From positions 1-64,000 of the forward strand of contig JAQGDQ010000994.1 in the NCBI GenBank assembly GCA_030141605.1: a DNA stretch of 64,000 bases, given 5' to 3'. Under the pieces are notes generated by a model, which had not been told where the DNA came from, did no database searches, and saw only the letters and a program-made list of their open reading frames with translations. Source of the stretch: Tubiluchus corallicola. Its lineage: Eukaryota > Priapulida > Priapulimorpha > Priapulimorphida > Tubiluchidae. The translations under genes and the position numbers were made by a program. Below are positions 1 to 12,800 of the stretch, in pieces. Each line of letters begins with the position of its first letter. Positions within the stretch are counted from its first letter, which is position 1.

Positions 1-530
1 CGATAAAATACTGCGTAAACCATTTTCAGTAAAAGTCCCATGCTCGAGCATACAATAAAATACTGCGTAAACCATCTTCAGTAAAAGTTCCATGCTCGAG
101 CATACAATAAAACACTGAATAAACCATCTTCAGTAAAAGTTCCATGCTCGGGCATACAATAAAATACTGCGTAAACCATCTTCAGTAAAAGTTCCATGCT
201 CGGGCGTACAATAAAATACTGCGTAAGCCATTTTCAGTAAAAGTTCCATGCTCGAGCATACAATAAAATACTGCGTAAACCATCTTCAGTAAAAGTTCCA
301 TGCTCGGGCATACAATAAAACACTGAATAAACCATTTTCAGTAAAAGTTCCATGCTCGAGCATACAATAAAATACTGCGTAAACCATCTTCAGTAAAAGT
401 TCCATGCTCTGGCATACAATAAAATACTGCGTAAACCATTTTCAGTAAAAGTTCCATGCTCGAGCATACAATAAAACACTGAATAAACCATTTTCAGTAA
501 AAGTTCCATGCTCGAGCATACGGAATCAAC
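1..530. repeat. 52-bp minisatellite, about 10 copies
   Basis: CATGCTCG recurs at 39, 91, 143, 195 and so on every 52 bp. Units contain AAACCATTTTCAGTAAAAG. Alternating sub-types (AAATACTGCG / AAACACTGAA) suggest multi-unit duplication. Lies before RhoGEF exon 1. Confidence 0.95.
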
Positions 531-697
531 GGTGTAACATGTGTAATAGTGATACTTCCTCGGGGCATTTTTGGCCCGTCGAAACATTCACAGTAAATTG
601 ATACATTAAAAATGTCTATGTTCAATATTCAGATTCGTTATTAATTATTATTGTTATTATTAAAAGTGTTAGTAACAACGTGGTTTTTCCTTTTCAG

Positions 698-827
698 GGC
701 AGCGTCACAAAATAACAATGGAGTTGTTTTGCAGTGAACAGAAGTATTGTTCTAATTTATGGACACTACAGGGAACCTTTATAGAACCTCTGAAAAAGAC
801 GTCTATGTTGAATCAAAAGGAAATTCA
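698..827 (+). CDS. RhoGEF exon 1 of window: DH conserved region 1
   Basis: Acceptor TTTTCAG ends at 697 and donor GTAAGT begins at 828. The exon is 130 bp, entering with two bases of a split codon and leaving in phase 2. It encodes the first DH helix, ending LKKTSMLNQKEI. The preceding exon is outside the window or unrecognised. Confidence 0.85.
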
Positions 828-3800
828 GTAAGTAGTTAGTAATTACACCACAAGATGTCACTACAGAAAGGTAGCCGCCTTCAGAACCACTTATTTGGTT
901 GTTTCTAAGTTCAAAACCCCAAAATACTCTGTAGTGATTATTGTTTCTGGACTGTTATACCAAAATAGGCAACATATGCAATGCGTCTGGCTAGGCAACA
1001 AGTACATTGCATACTAGCTAGGCAACAAATGGAATGCTGTCTGTCTAGGCAACAAGTGCAATGTTGTTTGGCTAGGCAACAAGTGCAGTGCAATCTGGCT
1101 AGGCATCAAGTGCAATGCAGTCTGTCTAGGCAACAAATGCAGTGCAGTCTGTCTTGGCAAAAAGTGCAATGCAATCTGTCTAGGCAACAAATGCAATGCA
1201 ATCTATCTAGGCAACAAATGCAATGCAATCTATCTAGGCAACAAATGCAATGTAATTTATCTAGGCAACAAATGCAATGCAGTCTGGCTAGGCAAAAAGT
1301 GCAATGCAATCTGGCTAGGCAAAAAGTGCAATGCAGTCTGGCTAGGCAAAAAGTGCAATGCAATCTGGCTAGGCAAAAAGTGCAATGCAATCTGGCTAGG
1401 CAAAAAGTGCAGTGCAATCTGTCTAGGCAACAAATGCAATGCAATCTATCTAGGCAACAAATGCAATGCAATCTGGCTAGGCAACAACTGCAGTACAGTC
1501 TGGCTAGGCAAAAAGTGCAATGCAGTATGTTTAGGCAACAAATGCAATGCAATCTGGCTAGGCATCAAGTGCAATGCAGTCTGTCTAGGCAACAAATGCA
1601 GTGTAGTCTGTCTTGGCAAAAAGTGCAATGCAATCTGTCTAGGCAACAAATGCAATGCAATCTATCTAGGCAACAAATGCAATGCAATCTATCTAGGCAA
1701 CAAATGCCATGCAATTTATCTAGGCAACAAATGCAATGCAGTCTGGCTAGGCAAAAAGTGCAATGCAATCTGGCTAGGCAAAAAGTGCAATGCAGTCTGG
1801 CTAGGCAAAAAGTGCAATGCAATCTGGCTAGGCAAAAAGTGCAATGCAATCTGGCTAGGCAAAAAGTGCAGTGCAATCTGTCTAGGCAACAAATGCTAGA
1901 TGCAATCTATCTAGGCAACAAGTGCAATGCAATCTGTCTAGGCAACAAATGCAATGCAATCTATCTAGGCAACAAATGCAATGCAATCTATCTAGGCAAC
2001 AAGTGCAATGCAATCTGTCTAGGCAACAAATGCAATGCAATCTATCTAGGCAACAAATGCAATGCAATCTATCTAGGCAACACGTGCAATGCAATCTGTC
2101 TAGGCAACAAATGCAATGCAATCTACCTAGGCAACAAATGCAATGCAATCTACCTAGGCAACAAATGCAATGCAATCTACCTAGGCGACAAATGCAATGC
2201 AATCTACCTAGGCAACAAATGCAATGCAATCTACCTAGGCGACAAATGCAATGCAATCTACCTAGGCAACAAATGCAATGCAATCTACCTAGGCAACAAA
2301 TGCAATGCAATCTACCTAGGCGACAAATGCAATGCAATCTACCTAGGCGACAAATGCAATGCAATCTACCTGGGCAACAAATGCAATGCAATCTGCCTGG
2401 GCAGCAAATGCAATGCAGTCTGCTAGGCAACAAATGCAATGCAATCTACCTAGGCAACAAATGCAATGCAATCTATCTAGGCAACAAGTGCAATGCAATC
2501 TGTCTAGGCAACAAATGCAATGCAATCTACCTAGGCGACAAATGCAATGCAATTTACCTAGGCAACAAATGCAATGCAATCTACCTAGGCGACAAATGCA
2601 ATGCAATCTACCTAGGCAACAAATGCAATGCAATCTACCTAGGCAACAAATGCAATGCAATCTACCTAGGCGACAAATGCAATGCAATCTGTATTAAAAC
2701 TTTGTATTGCTGTTTTGCAATAGTCACAGTTAATACAATGCAGCTGCCATACCTTTATTAGCCCCCACAACGTCTTCTAAATGACCGTTTTTGTGGGCTT
2801 TAAAGTTCAAAATTTTCTGGGGGAGGCTGACAGCCCCCCCCCCCTGTTGTGTTGTAGATGTGCTTTGAAACTTGACCTCATAATAGGCCCTATTGTCATA
2901 GATACCTTACGTGTATCTGCTATGGCAGGGTATTTTTGCACATTTAAGCTTTGATTAACTGTCCATTTTTCAGAATAATGTTTCCAAGGGAATTGTACAC
3001 GCTGTACGAGGAACACTGCAAATTCTTGCATCAGCTAGAAAATAGCATTCTTAGTTCTCAGCTTACCCTGGGTACATGCTTGTCGGAGCATTTGCACAGT
3101 GATCACGTGAGTACATACTTGTCAGAGCATTTTCATATTGACCACATGAGTACATGCTTGTCAGAGCATTTTCATATTGACCACATGAGTACATGCTTGT
3201 CGGAGCATTTTCATATTGACCACATGAGTATACGCTTGACAGAGCATTTGCACAGTGACCACGTGAGTACATACTTGTCAGAGCATTTTCATATTGACCA
3301 CATGAGTACATGCTTGTCAGAGCATTTTCATATTGACCACATGAGTACATGCTTGTCGGAGCATTTTCATATTGACCACATGAGTATACGCTTGACAGAG
3401 CATTTGCACAGTGACCACGTGAGTACATACTTGTCAGAGCATTTTCATATTGACCACATGAGTACATGCTTGTCAGAGCATTTTCATATTGACCACATGA
3501 GTACAGGCTTGACAGAGAATTTTCATATTGACCACATGAGTACATGCTTGTCGGAGCATTTTCATATTGACCACATGAGTACATGCTTGTCAGAGCATTT
3601 TCATATTGACCACATGAGTACATGCTTGACAGAGAATTTTCATATTGACCACATGAGTACATGCTTGTCAGAGCATTTTCATATTGACCACATGAGTACA
3701 GGCTTGACAGAGAATTTTCATATTGACCACATGAGTACATGCTTGACAGAGAATTTTCATATTGACCACATGAGTACATGCTTGACAGAGAATATTCATA

Positions 3801-6800
3801 TTGACCACATGAGTACATGCTTGTCAGAATAGCTTGATGAAAAACTGTAAGATTTTGCCTAACAAAATCTGAATAATCACTGATAATAGAGTGAACCGGT
3901 TCGATACTCGACCTGGGCTGCTTCTTTCACCCTAAGATTCAAGCTGTTTACTTCCTAGAGGGGCAAATATACAGCAGTACGTGGCTAAGATGCCCTCTGC
4001 TGGTTTAGTGCCTCGAGGTGAGGGACAAACATCAAAGCTTCGAATAAAATTCAAGCCTAAAATTGTATTTCGAATAAGTCAGCACTTCAACTATGTATGT
4101 TCTTTATCATTAAAGTGTTTGCAATATCACGCAATCAGCTCAATTTAACTGCCATTTTTGTGCTCATTTTTTAAACAAATTATTAGTGTTTTTACTGCAG
4201 AGCAAAATCCAAAACGGTCTTTTTGAAACCGCTTTTTATTAAAGATTCGAAAATCTTTGAAAAAACTCGATTCAAATTCGCTTCACGTTAGAAATCTCTA
4301 AATTCGATTTGAATCGAGTTCAAAAGTCACAAATTCGAGTAGATTTGAGTTTATTTTTTGGTAGCAAATGCTCACCTCTGCTGAACAAGAAAATAATGAA
4401 ATTTTATAAAAATGCAAGGGCCAGGTGTTGTTGTTTTCTAGCAGGTCTTAAAGTTAGGGGGAGCAAGCACGTAAAAGAGGCGCCGTGACACGTGAAGCAA
4501 TTATATGTTTGTCTATGCCACAACAGATAGTATCAGCGTGTGACAAGAATATATTATAATAATTAGATTTTCAGCAAGTTGATCCTTGGTTCAATGAATG
4601 ACAATTGAGTTGTTAAATGCACTCTTATCTCAAAAACACCAGAGGCAAGTTGGTAATAACTCCAAAAAATTTTCCAAAGTCATGCAATTAAAAAAGAAAT
4701 AAAAAAGATTCAACTTTTATCGCAAGTATGAACTGAATAGTTAGGATATTTGCTGAAAAGGCGAAAATTTTGAAAAATTAGCTACGTCACTGTTTCCTAG
4801 TAAAACCCTGGAAGGATCTACGTCACTGTTTCCTAGTAAAACCCTGGAAAGATCAAGTCTTTTTTTTGTACATCGAATTACTGAAAGTCTATAGTTCACA
4901 CGTAAAAAATTTCACTATGGTTCAGAAGCCTGTAGGCAAGGGTTAAACTCTAGACAGTGTTAACTGTCTTGTTTCTGTTGCAGAGCGAACTACTCAATGT
5001 CTACGGTTCATACATAGAAGATTTCACTATGGCTCAGAAGAAGATGAAACTTTGCTTCCACGAGGTTCAGGATTTCCGACGATTCATTCGGGTGGGTAAC
5101 ACTCAAATTGACAATTAGTGAAGTCAGCATTTGGTGGAGGGGGGTTGAAAACTGGGTAGATGTCGCTGCCAAATCCTTTTGAGTCAAGGTGATTAGTTGA
5201 GTGTTTATGGGGTCTACCTCAGTACAACGTAGAACTCGGTCAGTAAATGGATTGGTGACAACCGAGTTGGAATAATTTAGTCACAATAAGCCTTTTCACA
5301 GTTTCGTTGTGCGCGCACGCAGTTGCTGTAGATCACAGGCCGCAGCAACGCGCCTTAACTACAACCATCATGTACATGTGGGTAAAGCAAGGTCGTCTGC
5401 CACATCAGTTCAGTAACTTCAGTTGTTTTATATGGATATACAAGGGGCCCGCGGGCCGCAATTTGCACACCCCAGACGTAAGTGGATCCTTGTTACAACT
5501 GAAACTCACTATTTACTCGCTTGAGAAGCAAGAAATGCAAAAAAGTTCTACTAAAACTCTAACTCAATGTACAAAAATGCATCATAACAAACACAAAATT
5601 GTAGTTACATTCAGTTATGCTTCACTAGATCTTTTCGCCGTATGAAAGTCGCACACAGAGCAAAATAATTCCACCCACATAAGCCTTTTCACAGTTTCAA
5701 TGTGCGCATGTGCTGTTGCTGTAGATCAAAGGCTAAGTGTACCACAGGTCTTAACTACAACCGTCACGTGACATGTGGGTAAAGTAAAACTGTTTGCCTC
5801 ATCAGCTCAGTAACTTCAGTTGTTTTACATAGAATTTACTTAATTATTCATTAGTCTGTGCGTAGAGTGATTTACTAGCAGGACCGTGGTTGGGAACAAG
5901 AAAAAATGAACTAGGTAAAGTTCTAGATAGCTGTTAAAACGGTTACTATTACAACAGCATGGGCTGCGAGGCATTGTCAAATGTACACAAATGCGTTGTC
6001 TGATACACTTGACCTTTGACCTTTTCAGAATCATCAATCGCTGGAACTGCGAAAAGGCTTACTCGTTCTGAACTGTTTTAACTACCATATCGTCTATGAG
6101 TACACTGTCTCATCTTACTGAATTATTCTTGACAAATGGGCAGATTCGCGTCCTGCCACTAGTATCACCCTGCCATTTGTTGTCAGATCAAAGTGTGCCG
6201 AACTGCATAAGCAAGTCACACGCAAATGCCAAACAAAAATGATAATTGCTGTGTGAAACTTTATGAGCATCCTGGCCTGTATTGACCAAAGTGCGATACA
6301 GTTTGAGCGAAATGCAAACTGCTGTTTGTATGATTTTTCCTGATAAATGTGTCAGATAAACTGTGTATGTTGCTTAAAGCAAAATCTTAGTCTGTCAGGA
6401 AGTTGAACTAATTTTAATATTTGGGAAAAAATGTTAGAAAGTTTCAACAATGAAATTGTGATAAGCGCCTCGTGTAATTAGTAAAATAAATTTAAAGTCG
6501 TGATTACTTCGCGCTTGGACGCGCTCGTTTTCGCAAAAAACTGTGTCATATACACACTTATTCTACCAGATGTTTCAGTAATCTTTTTTTGGCTTATAGA
6601 GCGAACTCTATAAACTAAGTACCCCCCCCCCGTACCTACTGTATGCTCGCAAGTTTACATGTGTATCTGAAAGTCAACAAATGTCTGTAAATAAATTACA
6701 TTTACACAATTAATGTATACCTACTTACACATTTTACGGTATAATCGTGTGGGTTAAAGCTATGTAAGCTCTTTAATCTTGGACATAATTGATCAAATGA

Positions 6801-9800
6801 CTAATTTTTACATAAACATGGTTAAATACAATGCTTGAATACTGAACTTCTGAGTAAACTGTAGAAATTTCTCAACGCGTACCTTCATCTCAGCTTGCCT
6901 TCCCAGCATTCACGCTGCCTAGCAGACACCAGCTTACGTCATTTTTTCAAATATGGCGGCAGCGCTGTTCGTTTGGCGGGAGATAAAAAAATATTTGAAT
7001 TTCTTTAACATTTTTAAGCAAAGTATTCTATGCCCATATATTGTGTGGTGATTTCAATATTTTTCGTTATACATTAAAATGTGATAATTGCTGTTCGAGG
7101 ATTGATTTTTCCTTTAATCGGGCTCCAGTGCTATATAGCACGCGTAACTCGAGTTTTGGTGTTTACAGAAATCTCTAAAACAAGCGAACAGCGATCACCA
7201 CGATCTGTCCGCTTTCTTACTGAGTCCAGTGGAGCGAATTCCGCAATATGCTTTATTGTTGGAGGTAAGTCGTTACTTGTGTTAGGAGGATTGGAGAAAA
7301 CATACAGGAAGCCATCAGTAGAGTTAGACATTTTAGATAACTACTGGATCATTATTAAAGGAAAACGGGACGATTTTTCATATCGTACCCCATTTTGAAG
7401 TGGTGTAAAAAGTGTACATTTTAATACATATAATGATGCAAAGTGTTTCAGATAATTAAATAATAGGTTCAAAACTTAATTGAGAGCATGCAAGCCCAAC
7501 TATTGATGACATCAGAACTGAACATAATTTTCTACAGCACAAGCATTCCACGAGTGTGTTGCACTTGTTTGCAAAAGCGAAAATTCAAGTACATTGCTAC
7601 TGTACAACGTTCAGTGTAATATAGATTGCTCCTCAAACTTTAAGATTAAAGTTCATATTTCTGAGATGTATGATTTAGTACCCATCTAAGTCGCAAATGG
7701 GGAAATATGCATGTAACAGCAAAGAACTACCCGTGCAAATGTGAAATTACCAGTCTGTGATAATAATTGTTTCATGTAAGTCATTCTTGAAAAAATAGTA
7801 TGTTTCCTTTCCATGTTTTATAGGGTAAATTGTTTTCAACTATTGTTTAAGATTGGGTCTGTTTTTCCTTTAAAATTAATGCGTGAAACTATTTCCTTTT
7901 ATTCCCTTTTAATTGAGAAGACAGTTTTCTAAACTTCACTCTAATTATTTTCAGGAATGTTACCGAAACGAAATTTTTGTTTCGGTTTGCCAATAATTGC
8001 GCTTTCTGTTTCGGTGGCAATCTACCGTGCTGACGACTGTAAGGTTTCTGGGTCTCCAGGCCCAATCAACCTAAATATCAGACCTGTTTGAATTTACTTG
8101 AGCAAAATCACGTTTAATTTTTAATTTATGAAAACATACGCAACAAATTTGTTTATTTCTAATGAAGTATTATAATCTTTGAATATTAATCATTAAGGAA
8201 ACTTAAATCCAAAAACATTTTGACACATTTTCACACTCTATCAAACTTGAGGTTCTATACTATAAACCTTTGTTCTATTTATTTATAGAACGTTTATCGG
8301 TAATTTTGCATCACAGCAAAAAAAGCAAACAAACAAGAAACAGAATTTCTTTTTTAGCCTTTTCTTTTTTCAGTTTTAATAGTTGTTGATTTTACAAAAA
8401 TGTTTCGGTATTTGGTTCTTACGTTTCATAAATTTCGGTTTGTAAATTCAGTTTCGATAACATCCCTGACCATTTTCAAACTTGAAAGTCTGTAATGTGT
8501 GCGTAATGTGCACATAATGTGCGTAATATGCGTATTGTGGGTAATATGCGTATTGTGGGTAATGTGCGTACTGTGGGTAATGTACATAATGTGTGTAATG
8601 TGTGCATAATGTGTATATTGTGGGTAATGTGCATAATGTGCGTACTGTGGGTAATGTACATAATGTGTGTAATGTGTGTATAATGTGTATATTGTGGGTA
8701 ATGTGCATAATGTGTGTATTGTGGGTAATGTGCGTAATGTGTGTATTGTGGGTAATGTGCGTAATGTGGGTAATGTGCGTAATGTGTGTATTGTGCGTAA
8801 TGTGTGTATTGTGGGTAATGTGCGTATTGTGGGTAATGTGCGTACTGTGGGTAATGTACATAATGTGTGTAATGTGTGCATAATGTGTGTATTGTGGGTA
8901 ATGTGCGTAATGTGTGTATTGTGGGTAATGTGCGTATTGTGGGTAATGTGCATAATGTGTGGGTAATGTGCGTATTGTGGGTAATGTGTGTATTGTGGGT
9001 AATGTGCGTATTGTGGGTAATGTGTATAATGTGCGTAATGTGTGTATTGTGGGTAATGTGCGTATTGTGGGTAATGTGCGTATTGTGGGTAATGTGCATA
9101 ATGTGTGTAATGTGTGCGTAATGTGTGTATTGTGGGTAATGTGCGTAATGTGTGTATTGTGGGTAATGTGCGTATTGTGGGTAATGTGCATAATGTGTGG
9201 GTAATGTGCGTATTGTGGGTAATGTGTGTATTGTGGGTAATGTGCGTATTGTGGGTAATGTGTATAATGTGCGTAATGTGTGTATTGTGGGTAATGTGCG
9301 TATTGTGGGTAATGTGCGTATTGTGGGTAATGTGCATAATGTGTGTAATGTGTGCGTAATGTGTGTATTGTGGGTAATGTGCGTATTGTGGGTAATGTGC
9401 ATATTGTGCATATTGTGCGTAATGTGTGTATTGTGCATAATGTGCTTGTATTGTGCGTAATGTGTGTATTGTGCATATTGTGCGTAATGTATGTACTTTT
9501 AACATCTTTAGAAGCTGCTGCGTTTCACCAATCATGATCATTCTGATTACGAATTGTTGCAATCAACGCAAGACTGTCTGAAAGAATTCTTGCTGAGAAT
9601 GAATTCACTAATGGATCGGTGCTGTCAGCTCATGCCGGTGCCTACTCACGGTACTCCGCACCCTATAAGGTAGGTGTTACTAAAACTGTTTGAGGTGTGT
9701 TGATGGATTAAACACATATCGGGTGGCACAGAAAAAACGTGCCAAAGCTTACCCTGCAATAACATTAGAAGGAAGCCCTTTGCAACATTGAAATTTCAAA

Positions 9801-12800
9801 TTTCAGAGCTTTTTGCTGCGAAAAGTTATGAGATGATAGCTTTAGTAATTTTCAAGTTATGGCTGAATTTCTTTTGCATATTAAAAATTTATATGCCAAT
9901 CTTGCCAGAACAATGTCATCTATACTCATCATCTGAAAAATAGCCACGTTGATTTATTTAAAGCGCTCAATAGATGGCAGCAAAATAATAAAAAAACAAA
10001 CAGCTTAAATCATGGGCTTTAACGTAGTAAATAAAGCACTGATGAAGACCTGCTGCCAAGGAAAAATGGTACTTCATCCTATGAACCGGAGTATCTTGAA
10101 TTCCCAGAAAAAGCACGTATGACCAGCATTTGATGGAGAAGAAAAGAGGAAAATTGTTGAGTAGTGGGAGCAAGTACACCTTGAGAAATGAGAAACTTTG
10201 TCACCTGTTGGAAGAAATGTCTTCGTCAAGTTTGCAGTGAAAATGGCGGACACACGAACAGTACTTGCTGTAACATTGTGATGCACAAACATTTTTCCCG
10301 CATTTATTTTTTTGATTTGCTGATTTAAAACTTTTGTGTCTTAGGAAAGTTCCTAGGGAATCACCTAGAATTTTTGTGTTTACACATAAACCGTCCCATA
10401 TATACGATGTCCCTTATAGCCGACGTTGAGTCAGACCGAGGGTGTGTCTAGACCTGTACTTTCCTGTATTTTTACCCATATTTTTATGGATTATTGCTAC
10501 ACATTCAGTGCAAACGGTATGTAGGAAGCTCTTCAATGATGCGAGATGTATGTGAGACGGCGGAAACCGAGCTGTTTGAAGGCCGGGTTTGCACAAAATT
10601 GAGGTTAAAAATCAATCAATTTCACTTTGATCATAGGGTCCCTTATATACAAGGTAATTTACCTGGGTTTCTATTACGTGGGACCTGAAGATATCGTCCC
10701 TTATAACCGAAAGTCCGTGATATCCGAGTTCCTTATATACGAAGATTTTTACATAGGAAAAACGTTATGAAAAATCGGGATCAGTGTTGGTGGTCCCTTA
10801 TAAGTGAGTACCTTATACCCGAGGTTGACAGTAGTCATATTATATACTACAGAATAGTATATAATACTAGTATACATAGTATATAATACTAGTATACATA
10901 ATATATAATACTAGTATATATAGTATATAATACTAGTATACATAGTATACAATACTAGTATACATAGTGTATAATACTGGTATATATAGTATATAATATT
11001 AGTATACATAGTATATAATACTAGTATATATAGTATATAAGTACTATAAGTATATTAGTATATACTAATAGTATTTAATACTCGTATTGCATGCGAGTAT
11101 TTCAGTCGATTAAACGTGGGAATGTTTAAAATCAAGAGCTAGAACACAACAGAAGAAAACAAATACAAATTTAAATTAAGCAAATTAAGACAGTTTGTCC
11201 TTTATAATAATAAAAAGTTGAGGAGGATACAAGCAGGCTGCAAGAGATGGAACCAAGATGGCTGCAAGAGATGCAACCAAGATGGCTGCAAGAGATGGAA
11301 CCAAGATGGCTGCAAGAGATGGAACCAAGATGGCTGCAAGAGATGGAACCAAGATGGCTGCAAGAGATGGAACCAAGATGGCTGCAAGAGATGCAACCAA
11401 GATGGCTGCAAGAGATGGAACCAAGATGGCTGCAAGAGATGGAACCAAGATGGCTGCAAGAGATGGAACCAAGATGGCTGCAAGAGATGGAACCAAGATA
11501 TAAAAATTTTCTTTTATCTTACAGCACCATCTGCATTTCGTTTCTCAGTAAATTGCTATGTACCATTATTTTAGAATAGATCTATCGAAAATTGGGCTAA
11601 ATGAACAGAGAGGCAGTATCTTTTACTGTCATCCTAAATAAAATTTAATGATTTTACGCAAAATAACAAAAGGATAGCCTTGTCTTGCAAGCTTGATGAT
11701 GTTCACTACGATATTGAATCGATTTTAAAGGCACATTGATGATCAGTCTATAAAATTTCATTGCGATTTGAAAAAATAAAAACAATAGACGTAGATGTGT
11801 ATGCCATTTATTGCATTTAAATACACACGTCTCGATAAAAAATTTCAGAATTCGTTGTGAGAAATTTGTGAAGTTTAAAAACACCTATTTTCAGAAAGCA
11901 AAGAGTTCATGAGAACGTCATGCAAAAGGAAAGGTTAAATAAAATCAATAAACGTGATCACATCAAGGGAAAAAGTTTGGATTACATTGAGCCACAAATG
12001 GTGTCATTTTCACCAGACACGAGTCATTTGTTCAGGTGAGTGTAAATCATTCTACACAGACTAATGCATAATTAAGTAAAGTCCACCTAAAACTTGATGG
12101 ATACTGAACTGATGTGGCAAACGGCTTTGCGCTTCCCACATGTCATGTGATTATTGTAATTAAGACGCATTGCTGTGATACACTTGACCTTTGACACTCA
12201 ACGAAACTGCGAAAGGGCTTATGAAAAGCACTCAAAATGAAGCAACAATTTTACTAGAGTCTTAAATTTAAGATCCTAGGAACCTTACTCTAAAATTTGA
12301 AATGTTTGATGACCTGCGTGATAGAGTTTAACTTTTCAAAACAATTTGATAAAAGTGGCTAGAACACAAGTTGTCTACAAGTTGCAGTGTAGCATGGCTT
12401 TTCGAATTTTGGAAATGTCTAATGTGGTTACTTTATTTAGGTACACAGGCAGCAGCAACAATTCTACAAGTAGTGATGATGATGATGATGACAACAGTGG
12501 CATCAATGCTGCTGAACCAGATGTAGTGAATAAGCAAAAACTGGCATCCAAGAACGCTGTATATCCCGTGCACAGTACAAAGGACGGCGAAAAACCTCTG
12601 TCTTCCGGGAAACCCGGATTGTTTCTCCCAAACGACAACAAGGATAAGAGCAGCAGTGGTTACTTGGCATGGAAGCTTTCACCGAAGAAAGGGTTAGCGT
12701 TCTTGCAACATTCCAGAAAGCATAAAAGCTTTGATAAACCACGAGACGATCTGGATGTATTTGCACACAAAACAGACAACCAGGAAAAATTCCACAGCCT

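Noticed and set aside
981-2761. Reading frames of 481 and 279 codons (QQMQCNLSR-type repeats)
   Set aside because: Product of the 27-bp period, a multiple of three; frames are open on both strands, the region is intronic, and no splice phase fits.
3063-3818. 251-codon minus-strand frame (MYSCGQYEN repeats)
   Set aside because: Shadow of the 39-bp repeat on the opposite strand.
7081-7398. 105-codon frame taken as a gene
   Set aside because: It overlaps RhoGEF exon 4 in the same region, but only 7169-7264 has splice sites and DH similarity.
8426-9562. Long His/Thr- and Val/Gly-rich frames on both strands
   Set aside because: Pure tandem-repeat artefact; several overlapping frames are open at once.
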